From Methanomicrobiales archaeon (GTDB lineage Archaea > Halobacteriota > Methanomicrobia > Methanomicrobiales > JACTUA01), in contig JAJRCY010000022.1 in assembly GCA_028678715.1 (NCBI GenBank), forward strand, positions 1 through 9,971: DNA of 9,971 nt, read 5' to 3'. Below the pieces are notes generated by a model that was given only the letters and a program-made list of their open reading frames with translations, searched no databases and was not told the origin of the DNA. Shown here one piece after another: positions 1 to 5,523 of the stretch (position 1 is the first letter of the stretch; every line of letters starts with the position of its first letter). The translations under genes were made by a program, and so were the position numbers.

Positions 1-97
1 CATCGTGCCCCGGATCATGCCCGTGGCCGAGGCGATGCTGGCCCTTGTCCTGTTGGACGCCTGGCTGGAGCAGGAGAAGTACCGGGCGTTCCGCTAG
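1..97 (+). CDS. aroC: Chorismate synthase, C-terminal end (partial)
   Basis: Only the last 32 codons are in the window (reading frame from base 2, stop TAG at 95-97). The peptide begins IVPRIMPVAEAMLALVLLD and ends in AFR. The PRxxPVAEAMxALVLxD block is the conserved C-terminal helix of chorismate synthase, the FMN-dependent lyase that converts 5-enolpyruvylshikimate-3-phosphate to chorismate, the last common step of aromatic synthesis. The 5' part lies outside the window, so start, length and active-site residues cannot be judged. The gene converges on aroD (878-1510, minus strand), another shikimate-pathway gene, with one small gene between them. A palindromic element follows 54 bp after the stop. 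The call rests on a short but characteristic stretch. Confidence 0.85.
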   Translation, partial: IVPRIMPVAEAMLALVLLDAWLEQEKYRAFR

Positions 98-150
98 GGC
101 GTCCCTTGAGAGGCCCCGAGCAGTACCGAGATATCCGGATCCCTTCCGAA

Positions 151-199
151 GAGAATATTCTCACGGGGGAGGGACCGGGAGGGGGCGGACCCCCTCCCG
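151..199 (+). repeat. Palindromic intergenic element, copy A
   Basis: This element starts with a perfect 12-bp palindrome, GAGAATATTCTC (151-162). A G-rich spacer follows, then a hairpin with a 10-bp perfect stem, CGGGAGGGGG at 176-185 and CCCCCTCCCG at 190-199, around a CGGA loop. It aligns over its whole length with the element at 5524-5574. It also shares the 13-mer GGGACCGGGAGGG (171-183) with the element at 538-590 (561-573). It lies 54 bp past the aroC stop. Possible roles are a transcription-termination or 3'-end structure, or a short dispersed repeat. There is no T-tract after the stem. Confidence 0.7.
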
Positions 200-244
200 T
201 CACGAATTCCGGGGAAGGTGAGATCTCCCATTTCTGATCCGGCA

Positions 245-256
245 ACCGTTATCGTG
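245..256 (+). promoter_or_regulatory. Possible TATA-like box for the small zinc-module gene
   Basis: The sequence ACCGTTATCGTG is the only A/T-containing stretch close before the GTG at 279. Its centre lies about 28 bases upstream of that codon. Archaeal TATA boxes sit about 26 bases before the transcript start, and there is no recognisable ribosome binding site before the GTG. Together these would fit a leaderless or nearly leaderless transcript. The box is weak (TTAT only), so this is tentative. Confidence 0.25.
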
Positions 257-278
257 TCCCGCAGCCCACCGGCACTGC

Positions 279-506
279 GTGAGCAGCGAGGAAAGGAAGG
301 AAGAGACGCGCTATGCTCCCGAGACCTGCGCCCACTGCGACGGGGAAGGGTGCTGCTACTGCGATAAAACAGGGAAGGTGCTGGTGGCGCAGCCATCCCG
401 GAAGTGCCGGCACTGCGACGGCGACGGCTGTATCTATTGCGGGTTCACCGGCTGGGCAGGGCTGTTCACCCGGTGTTCAGGAAGCGATGGGATCCTGCCC
501 CCGTGA
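279..506 (+). CDS. Small protein with two tandem Cys4 zinc modules
   Basis: This 75-residue protein starts at GTG 279 and stops with TGA at 504-506. It contains two copies of a C-x-H-C-D-G-x-G-C-x-Y-C-x-x-T-G module, at residues 17-32 and 43-58, spaced 26 residues apart. Each supplies four cysteines (C17, C20, C25, C28; C43, C46, C51, C54), enough for one zinc ion per module. The CxxCxGxG pattern recalls the DnaJ zinc-finger repeat, but there is no J domain. The N-terminal 16 residues are charged; the tail holds one more Cys (C66). The module pair implies an internal duplication and strongly supports real coding. No other in-frame start is evident and no clear ribosome binding site precedes the GTG. 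The gene lies between aroC and aroD and is flanked by two copies of a palindromic element. Function unknown; a metal-binding, protein- or nucleic-acid-contact role is an inference. Confidence 0.7.
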   Translation: MSSEERKEETRYAPETCAHCDGEGCCYCDKTGKVLVAQPSRKCRHCDGDGCIYCGFTGWAGLFTRCSGSDGILPP

Positions 507-537
507 TCCCGGATACCTCGTTTCTGAATTTCCCTAA

Positions 538-590
538 AGGATCTATCCTCATGGGGGGATGGGACCGGGAGGGAGCTCTGCCTCATCCCG
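538..590 (+). repeat. Palindromic intergenic element, copy B
   Basis: The element opens with AGGATCTATCCT (538-549), an inverted repeat of AGGAT around CT. A G-rich spacer and the 13-mer GGGACCGGGAGGG (561-573) follow; the 13-mer is identical to 171-183 in copy A. The GC hairpin is degenerate here: CGGGA (566-570) can pair with TCCCG (586-590). Alternatively CCGGGAG (565-571) can pair with CTCCCGG (597-603). It begins 32 bp past the stop of the zinc-module gene and has the same orientation as that gene. Confidence 0.6.
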
Positions 591-596
591 CTGTGT

Positions 597-630
597 CTCC
601 CGGGAATGGGTAGTGCAATCTTGTTTTTTC
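597..630 (+). terminator. Candidate terminator of the zinc-module gene
   Basis: The stem formed by 565-571 and 597-603 is followed 20 bases later by the tract TTGTTTTTT (621-629), the longest T-run in the surrounding region. Archaeal RNA polymerase terminates readily at oligo-T on the non-template strand, so this is a reasonable 3' end for the plus-strand transcript of the gene ending at 506. The separation between stem and T-run is larger than in a bacterial intrinsic terminator, hence moderate confidence. Confidence 0.35.
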
Positions 631-656
631 TGGCTGAGTACTGCCGGGACGCTTCA

Positions 657-730
657 GGGGGGGACCTGCGGACCCCCCCGCCGCGTGGGCGCCCCCCCCC
701 CGCGTGAGGATGGGAGGATCTATCCTGATG
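657..730 (+). repeat. Degenerate palindromic-element fragments with G7/C7 hairpin
   Basis: Seven G (657-663) and seven C (673-679) can form a 7-bp stem around ACCTGCGGA. A C-rich stretch then leads to CCCCCGCGTGAGGAT (697-711), which resembles CCCCCACGAGAGGAT (5581-5595) on the 3' flank of the element at 5524-5574. A second exact copy of AGGATCTATCCT follows at 715-726. The parts of the family seem to be present here in a rearranged or decayed form. Confidence 0.4.
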
Positions 731-801
731 TGGAATTGCAGGAGCGAATCTTCTCAGATACCGTCGATCACCCCATGAACTCCGGGGGATGCCCACGCGG
801 C

Positions 802-816
802 GGGGGCGGAGCCCCC
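802..816 (-). terminator. GC hairpin downstream of aroD (terminator-like or repeat core)
   Basis: GGGGGC (802-807) and GCCCCC (811-816) form a 6-bp perfect stem around GGA. This is the same core as in the dispersed element (GGGGGCAGAGCCCCC at 5555-5569). On the minus strand it lies 62 bp past the aroD stop. No T-run follows in that direction, so it may act as a 3'-end structure rather than a complete terminator. Confidence 0.35.
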
Positions 817-849
817 AAGAGCGTACCAGTCAGACAGCTCCCACTCAAT

Positions 850-868
850 GCCGCTATCCATCAGCGGC
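850..868 (-). other. Small hairpin just after the aroD stop
   Basis: GCCGCT (850-855) and AGCGGC (863-868) form a 6-bp perfect inverted repeat with a 7-base loop. On the minus strand it begins 10 bases after the last base of the aroD stop codon. It could protect the 3' end of the message or help termination. No T-tract follows, so a terminator role is weakly supported. Confidence 0.3.
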
Positions 869-877
869 GGAATCCCT

Positions 878-1510
878 TCACTTCGTCAGGAGGTCCCACA
901 GCTCCCGGAACTCGCGGATGTGGTACTGGCCCGGGGCGGTGGGGGTGCCCGCGTGGGCGTATACCATCTCCGACCCGAAGAGAGGGAGGAGCGCCCGGGC
1001 GTACCGGAACTGTTCGCCCAACACCCCGGTGCAGAGGGGCTTCTCCGCCGAGAGGGTAAAGGAGAAGAGGGCCAGGAGATCTCCCGGGTCCCGGGGCGTC
1101 ACCACGATCTTGGGGAGGTCCCCGTAGGAACGGAGGTCCCGCTCCAGCGCCTTCAGCTGCTGAAGGTCAGGCATCCCGGAGAGGTGACAGGAGGCGATGA
1201 TCTGCTTTCCCCCCTTCCGGATCTCCGGGGCGTGGCGCCGGAACCGGAGCTCCACGTCCACCCAGTCTGAGAGGGGCAGGAGGGGCCGAACCATCCGGAT
1301 CCACTCCTTCTCGTCGCCGCCAAACCGCCCTCCCTCCGCCTGGCTCCGGAGGGTCGCAATCACAGGGATCCGGGCACTGGTTCGGACCGGCTGGACCGCT
1401 TCCAGGAGTCCCGGTCCGCCGATATCCAGCCGGACCTCCACCAGGTCTGGGTGGAGTCCGGCGAGGTCCGCCGGTGCGCCGCCCTCCCCGACGGATACCG
1501 CGATCTTCAT
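878..1510 (-). CDS. aroD: 3-dehydroquinate dehydratase, type I
   Basis: This 210-residue enzyme of the shikimate pathway dehydrates 3-dehydroquinate to 3-dehydroshikimate through a Schiff base on a (beta/alpha)8 barrel in the cytoplasm. Family landmarks are visible. EVRLD (residues 25-29) corresponds to the conserved E-x-R strand, and ATLR with R55 binds substrate. H109 in ASCHLSG is the general acid/base, and K134 in LPKIVVTP is the Schiff-base lysine. APGQ (192-195) is the substrate-binding C-terminal loop. The length is typical for archaeal type I enzymes. The ATG at 1510 is supported by GGGAGGTGA (1518-1526), 7 bases upstream. The gene follows the U32 gene on the same strand after a 199-bp gap. 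It probably has its own promoter near 1555-1567 with paired CCGCGGATG repeats. The aroC tail lies convergent at the window start. Confidence 0.95.
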   Translation of the reverse strand: MKIAVSVGEGGAPADLAGLHPDLVEVRLDIGGPGLLEAVQPVRTSARIPVIATLRSQAEGGRFGGDEKEWIRMVRPLLPLSDWVDVELRFRRHAPEIRKGGKQIIASCHLSGMPDLQQLKALERDLRSYGDLPKIVVTPRDPGDLLALFSFTLSAEKPLCTGVLGEQFRYARALLPLFGSEMVYAHAGTPTAPGQYHIREFRELWDLLTK

Positions 1511-1517
1511 GGTTCTG

Positions 1518-1526
1518 TCACCTCCC
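1518..1526 (-). promoter_or_regulatory. Strong ribosome binding site of aroD
   Basis: On the minus strand, GGGAGGTGA lies 7 bases before the ATG at 1510 and matches the archaeal anti-Shine-Dalgarno sequence very well. A second GGGAGGT (1533-1539) sits just upstream. Directly after it, an ATG at 1532 opens a four-codon frame (M-N-G-R) whose TGA stop is embedded in this ribosome binding site. Confidence 0.75.
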
Positions 1527-1547
1527 GTTCATACCTCCCTTTCGGGC

Positions 1548-1576
1548 CCGCGGATGCTTAATACATTCCGCGGATG
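1548..1576 (-). promoter_or_regulatory. Putative aroD promoter with paired CCGCGGATG repeats
   Basis: A TATA-like stretch, TGTATTAAGC on the minus strand (1555-1564), lies about 50 bases before the aroD ATG. A transcript start about 26 bases downstream would leave a leader of about 25 bases that contains the ribosome binding site. Two identical CCGCGGATG copies (1548-1556 and 1568-1576, plus-strand sequence) flank the box exactly 20 bp apart, about two helical turns. That arrangement could bind a regulator. Confidence 0.4.
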
Positions 1577-1615
1577 ATCGCTGTCCGTGCGTCGATGGGG
1601 AGCCGCGCTTTCCCG

Positions 1616-1649
1616 GTGGGGGGTCACAGGGCGGAGGAAGTCCCCCCAC
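1616..1649 (-). terminator. Hairpin downstream of the U32 gene
   Basis: GTGGGGGG (1616-1623) pairs perfectly with CCCCCCAC (1642-1649) around an 18-base loop, an 8-bp stem. On the minus strand it starts 61 bp past the U32 stop codon and before the aroD promoter, so it is a candidate 3'-end structure for the U32 transcript. No T-run accompanies it. Confidence 0.35.
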
Positions 1650-1709
1650 GGACCGGTTCCGCGGGGGTGGTAACCGCCGCGACGCGTGGTACGGGGTGTA
1701 CGGGCCCCT

Positions 1710-4448
1710 TCACTCCTCCCATGCGTCCGGGCCCTTCAGGAGATGGGCCGTGGTGATACCGCCCCGGGCGATCGTTCGGATCTCCTCCTTCAGGTCGTCC
1801 AGGGTCCGGCTCGCCTTCGGCCCGCCGCCTGCAGCTGCGGCGATTCCCTGCCGGTAGATCTCCGTGATCCTCCGGCTGTAGCGGGGGGGCCGGTCCCGGG
1901 CATCGATGGCCAGCAGGGTGATGCCGGCTTCCAGGAGGGCAGGGATGTGATCGATCAGGCAGGTCTCCACCGCGTTCCGGATCACGGTCCGGCACTCCGC
2001 ATCCACCGAGAGGGGGAAGACGCGCCGGCGTTCGTCCTGCAGGCCCAGGAACGGGCTCTCCGCCGCCCGGTCCCGTCCTGCGGCCGGGATGCCCTGAAGC
2101 GATCGCAGCAGGCAGTCCCTGCTCACCATCACCTCCTGGCTCCCCTGGACCGGGTACTCCAGCAACGGGCCGCCGGCGCCACCCCCTGCAGCCGCCACCA
2201 GGGGACCCAGGTCCCGGAGCGGGAGTTCCGGCGAGAGGGCCAGGGAGCAGAACGGGGGGGAGAGGGCCTGCACCGACAGGACGTTCCATACGTTCAGGCC
2301 CGCTCCGCCCAGGAGGGGGAGATCGGGGCACGCCTCCCGGGCCGCGACCGCGGCACCGGTCCCCTCCACCATCACGCCAGTAAGGTGCGGGGCGATCCGC
2401 AGGAGGAGGGGTACTGCTTCATCCAGGAAGGACCGCCCCGTGATCCGGGGCCATTTCCAGACCGGCGATACACCGGAGCCCCTGATGGCATCGGCGGTCT
2501 CAGTGAGGGACCGGAGGATCCTTTCCCGGGTTTCCCCGGGGCCCGGGTCCGAAGCGAGGCACTCTGCTACGGACTGGATCCGGGGTTCGATGTAGACCCG
2601 GCTGCACCCTCCCTCCACCGCAGCAACGGCAGCCTCCGGGGTATCGACAGAGACCGCCAGATGCGGCTGCGCGGCAGGGATACCGGTGCTCCGGCCGCTG
2701 GCCCGGAGCGTGCGGACCCTTCCTTCCAGCCGGCTGCGGGCCGCCTCCGCCCGGTCCGCCGATGCCCGCGGGGCACCCAGGTACGCCTCCCCGAGCCGCT
2801 CCAGGAACTCCCTGCGGAACCGGTTCAGGTCCGAGGGGCGGGCGAAGAGGCCTCCCGGATACCTGAGGACCATGGGACTGAACCGGAAGAGGGAATCGCC
2901 GGTCCGGGAGAGGGCGTCTCTCACGGTTGCTTCGCTGGCTGGACTGGTCGATGCTGGGGGCATCGTGAAGCCTGCCGGGTACCGGATCACCAGAGGAACG
3001 CCGCGGGGGGAGAGGAACCTGCCTTCCAGGACCGGCCTCCCATCCGGTTCCCAGGTGGCGGTCACCTCCACCGGGACCGGGGGCCGTCCCACCGGAGCCG
3101 TGCGGCCTCTCACCTGCAGTGTGCGCTCCTCCAGCGCCCTCCGGTGGGTGAGCGAGACCACTGCGCCCGGGGGAATAACCCCCGCTCCCCGGATCAGGAG
3201 GCGGTCTCCCTCCCGTTCGGGGGGCCTCTGCAGCACCATGCCGGTGGTTCCTTCCCGCGATCCGGTAGAGAACGCAAGGCCGTCCCCTGCGGCCGGGACC
3301 AGGTTCCCGTCCAGCCGGATCTCGATGTACCCGGTAGCGGGATCTGACCGGGTGACCGTCCCGATCCTGACCCCCCGGTTGTCCGGGCGCATCCGCCCCA
3401 TCACCTCCCGGCAGGAATCCCCGCCCAGGTATCCCGTGGTGAACCCCCGGTTGAAGGCCAGGGCCAGGTCCTGCTGATCCTCGTCGGAGGGCCGCCAGGT
3501 ACCCTCCCGGATCCGGTCCAGGGCACTGCGGTAGACGGAAGTGACGGCTGCCACGTAACCGGGGGACCGCATCCGGCCCTCGATCTTCAGGGCGGCGACC
3601 CCGGCCCGGACCACCCGGTCCAGGAGCGGGTACACCGAGAGGTCCCGGGTGGAGAGGAGGTAGAGGTCCTGAAGGGGGACCCGTGAAAACCGGGTGGGCC
3701 GGCCATGGTCGTCCACCTCGCCCCGGACCAGCGTGTAGGGTTTCCGGCAGGGCTGGGCGCAGGTGCCCCGGTTTCCGCTCCTCCCGCCGATGAAGGAGGA
3801 GAGGAGGCACTGGCCCGAGTAGGCATAGCAGAGGGCCCCGTGGATGAAGACCTCGATCCCGACCCCGGCCTTCTCCCCCAGGAGCACGATCTCCTGCATC
3901 TCTGAAAAAGGCACCTCCCGGGCCAGGACCACCCGAAAAAAGCCCCGTGCCGCTGCCCAGGCCACCCCCTCCCTGGTGTGCACCGTCATCTGGGTGGAGG
4001 CATGGAGGGGGAGGTCCGGTATCACCTCCCGGGCCAGGGCAGCCAGGCCCGTGTCCTGCACCAGCACGCCATCCGCCCCCATCTCGTGGAGCCGGACCAA
4101 ATACTCCCCTGCCTCCGGGAGTTCCTCTTCCCGCACCAGCGTGTTGACGGTGACATAGACCTTCACGCCGTGAACATGGGCATACCCCACGGCCTCGCGG
4201 AGCTCATGCTCGCCGAAGTTCGGGGCAAAGGCCCGGGCCGAGAACCGCTTCCCGCCCAGGTACACGGCATCGGCCCCGGCTGCGATCGCAGCATGGAGCG
4301 CGTCCCGGGAACCGGCAGGTGCCAGGAGCTCGGGCAGTCCACCGGAGCGGTCGCTGATCCCTGTACACCCCCTTCCAGGTACTCGCCCGCTGCAGCCAAG
4401 TCTGTTTCGGGGCCGAAGATCCCTGCCCGGGACGGCGGGCTTCATCAC
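1710..4448 (-). CDS. U32-family protein (RlhA/TrhP-type), double barrel
   Basis: The frame encodes 912 residues. PELLAPAGS (39-47) opens the first U32 barrel. The family signature EVFIHGALCYAYSGQC (199-214) follows, then GTCAQPC, giving four cysteines (207, 214, 230, 234) that fit an iron-sulfur cluster. A middle region of about 390-560 resembles the collagenase-like linker domain of long members. The part from about 590 repeats the U32 pattern without the cysteine set: PHLAVSVDTPEAAVAAVEGG, then LALSPELPLRDL and a C-terminal FPLSVDAECRT stretch. Although named peptidases, the characterised E. coli relatives RlhA and TrhP hydroxylate 23S rRNA and tRNA and need prephenate and iron-sulfur assembly. 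The start is uncertain: ATG 4448 or 4445 with GGGGGTG upstream adds about 38 unconserved residues, yet no other ATG, GTG or TTG precedes the domain. The substrate here is unknown. Confidence 0.85.
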   Translation of the reverse strand: MMKPAVPGRDLRPRNRLGCSGRVPGRGCTGISDRSGGLPELLAPAGSRDALHAAIAAGADAVYLGGKRFSARAFAPNFGEHELREAVGYAHVHGVKVYVTVNTLVREEELPEAGEYLVRLHEMGADGVLVQDTGLAALAREVIPDLPLHASTQMTVHTREGVAWAAARGFFRVVLAREVPFSEMQEIVLLGEKAGVGIEVFIHGALCYAYSGQCLLSSFIGGRSGNRGTCAQPCRKPYTLVRGEVDDHGRPTRFSRVPLQDLYLLSTRDLSVYPLLDRVVRAGVAALKIEGRMRSPGYVAAVTSVYRSALDRIREGTWRPSDEDQQDLALAFNRGFTTGYLGGDSCREVMGRMRPDNRGVRIGTVTRSDPATGYIEIRLDGNLVPAAGDGLAFSTGSREGTTGMVLQRPPEREGDRLLIRGAGVIPPGAVVSLTHRRALEERTLQVRGRTAPVGRPPVPVEVTATWEPDGRPVLEGRFLSPRGVPLVIRYPAGFTMPPASTSPASEATVRDALSRTGDSLFRFSPMVLRYPGGLFARPSDLNRFRREFLERLGEAYLGAPRASADRAEAARSRLEGRVRTLRASGRSTGIPAAQPHLAVSVDTPEAAVAAVEGGCSRVYIEPRIQSVAECLASDPGPGETRERILRSLTETADAIRGSGVSPVWKWPRITGRSFLDEAVPLLLRIAPHLTGVMVEGTGAAVAAREACPDLPLLGGAGLNVWNVLSVQALSPPFCSLALSPELPLRDLGPLVAAAGGGAGGPLLEYPVQGSQEVMVSRDCLLRSLQGIPAAGRDRAAESPFLGLQDERRRVFPLSVDAECRTVIRNAVETCLIDHIPALLEAGITLLAIDARDRPPRYSRRITEIYRQGIAAAAGGGPKASRTLDDLKEEIRTIARGGITTAHLLKGPDAWEE

Positions 4449-4477
4449 CCCCGGGGACCGATCCGGAAGGGAAGGAG

Positions 4478-5449
4478 ATGCAGCTGCTCTTCGAGCTCTC
4501 GGGAGAGCATCCCACCCTCCCGGTGGCCGAGCTCGAGTGCGTGGGAACGGTGCGGGAACACCGCCCGCAGGTGGCCGTCGCCGACTGCCCGGACCCTTCT
4601 GCTGCCCGGCGGCTGGCCCTCACCCACGCGGTCATGGAGTACCTGGGGAGCTGCGCCCCCGCACCGGATGCGATTGCATCACTGCTCCGGGACCTGGCCC
4701 TCGCCCCGGAGACCCCCTTCTCGGTCCGGGTGAAGAAGGTGGAGGGGAGCGCCCCCACCGTGTCCCAGCCCGTGCTGGAGCGCCTGATGGGCTCCCTGAT
4801 CGCGGGGACGGTCTCCCTCGCTGCACCGGTGGCGGAGTACCGGGCCATCATCTCGGCGGACCGCTGTTACTTTGGAAGGCTCCTCTTCCGGATCGACCGG
4901 GCATCCTATACCTCCCGGGATCCCCTCCGGAGGCCCTTCTTCCACCCGGGGGTGATGCTCCCCCGGTTTGCCCGGGCCGTCGTGAACCTGACCCTGCTGC
5001 AGCCCGAGGAGATCCTCTTTGACCCGTTCTGCGGCACCGGCGGGTTCCTGCTGGAGGCGGGACTGCTGGGGGCATGGGTGGCCGGCGGGGATGCCGATCC
5101 CGCGATGGTGGCAGGGAGCCGCCTGAACCTCGGGAACGCGGACCTGGTGCGCCTGGATGCGGGGGCGCTGCCCCTCTGTTCCCATTCCGTTGATGCCGTG
5201 GCCACCGATTTGCCCTACGGCCAGTCCAGCTGGATCCGGGGGCGGGATCTGGACCGCCTCACTCCCCGGGCCCTCCGGGAGATCGCCCGGGTCCTCCGGG
5301 CCGGCCGCAGGGCAGCCATCGTGGCCCACCGGGACATCCGTCCTTTCGTCCCTGAACTCCTCACGATCCTCCAGCACCACGAGCAGCGGGTGCACCGGTC
5401 CCTGACCCGGAGGTTCCTGGTGCTGGAACGGAGAAGGGAGAATGGGTGA
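4478..5449 (+). CDS. tRNA (guanine-N2) methyltransferase, Trm-G10/Trm11 family with THUMP domain
   Basis: This 323-residue protein starts at ATG 4478 with MQLLFELSGEHPTLP, the characteristic beginning of the archaeal family. GGAAGG lies 7 bases before the ATG. The N-terminal half (about 1-150) fits the NTD-THUMP tRNA-binding region. RRPFFHPGVMLPRFARAVVNL (151-171) is the family-typical linker. The C-terminal Rossmann methyltransferase has the SAM loop FDPFCGTGG (181-189), the acidic motif GDADP (204-208) and the catalytic motif DLPYG (244-248). This motif has Leu where the common version is D-P-P-Y. Known archaeal relatives make N2-methyl- and N2,N2-dimethylguanosine at position 10 of tRNA. 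The gene is divergent from the U32 gene with only 29 bp between starts. The exact tRNA position cannot be read from sequence. Confidence 0.88.
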   Translation: MQLLFELSGEHPTLPVAELECVGTVREHRPQVAVADCPDPSAARRLALTHAVMEYLGSCAPAPDAIASLLRDLALAPETPFSVRVKKVEGSAPTVSQPVLERLMGSLIAGTVSLAAPVAEYRAIISADRCYFGRLLFRIDRASYTSRDPLRRPFFHPGVMLPRFARAVVNLTLLQPEEILFDPFCGTGGFLLEAGLLGAWVAGGDADPAMVAGSRLNLGNADLVRLDAGALPLCSHSVDAVATDLPYGQSSWIRGRDLDRLTPRALREIARVLRAGRRAAIVAHRDIRPFVPELLTILQHHEQRVHRSLTRRFLVLERRRENG

Positions 5450-5523
5450 GGAAACGACCGGATGGGGAATCCTGCAGTCGCGTCGTAGTACCTCCGGCAG
5501 GGATCAACGTCACACAGCCTATC

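Larger units (their letters stand above)
507..877. other. Gene-free 371-bp interval rich in hairpins and homopolymers
   Basis: No convincing coding region is present; the reading frames here are arginine/proline/glycine-rich and lack recognisable domains. The interval holds the palindromic element at 538-590 and a T-tract at 624-629. A run of seven G (657-663) faces a run of seven C (673-679), and a run of ten C lies at 692-701. A second copy of AGGATCTATCCT (715-726), a GGGGGC/GCCCCC hairpin at 802-816 and a small hairpin at 850-868 complete the set. It separates the convergent 3' ends of the zinc-module gene (+) and aroD (-), so it probably carries the terminators of both. Confidence 0.6.

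Noticed and set aside
94..396. Minus-strand frame of 100 codons opposite the zinc-module gene.
   Set aside because: Low-complexity Ser/Arg/Pro composition; the plus strand carries the duplicated cysteine modules, a far stronger coding signal.
279..590. Idea that the zinc-module gene and its flanking repeats form a mobile cassette.
   Set aside because: The same element occurs after other genes (5524-5574) with no linked cargo. There is no transposase, terminal inverted repeat or target duplication, so a 3'-end or dispersed-repeat reading is simpler.
559..1059. Plus-strand 166-codon frame across the gene-free interval and into aroD.
   Set aside because: Arg/Gly/Pro-rich, passes through homopolymers and hairpins, and is antisense to the conserved aroD 3' part.
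1616..1690. Similarity of GGAGGAAGTCCCCCCAC followed by GGTAAC to conserved region I and the next segment of archaeal RNase P RNA.
   Set aside because: One A of the conserved GAGGAAAGTCC is missing. No conserved 3' region (ACAGAA...GGCTTA type) follows on the plus strand, and the expected RNA body would run antisense through the well-conserved C-terminal coding part of the U32 gene.
1686..3347. A 553-codon plus-strand frame opposite the U32 gene.
   Set aside because: It is an antisense shadow in GC-rich DNA: composition is Arg/Gly/Pro-rich with no domain, whereas the minus strand encodes a clear U32 family protein.
2500..3810. A 436-codon minus-strand frame within the U32 gene in another phase.
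   Set aside because: Pro/Gly/Arg-rich frame-shadow without family features; it overlaps the conserved U32 frame completely.
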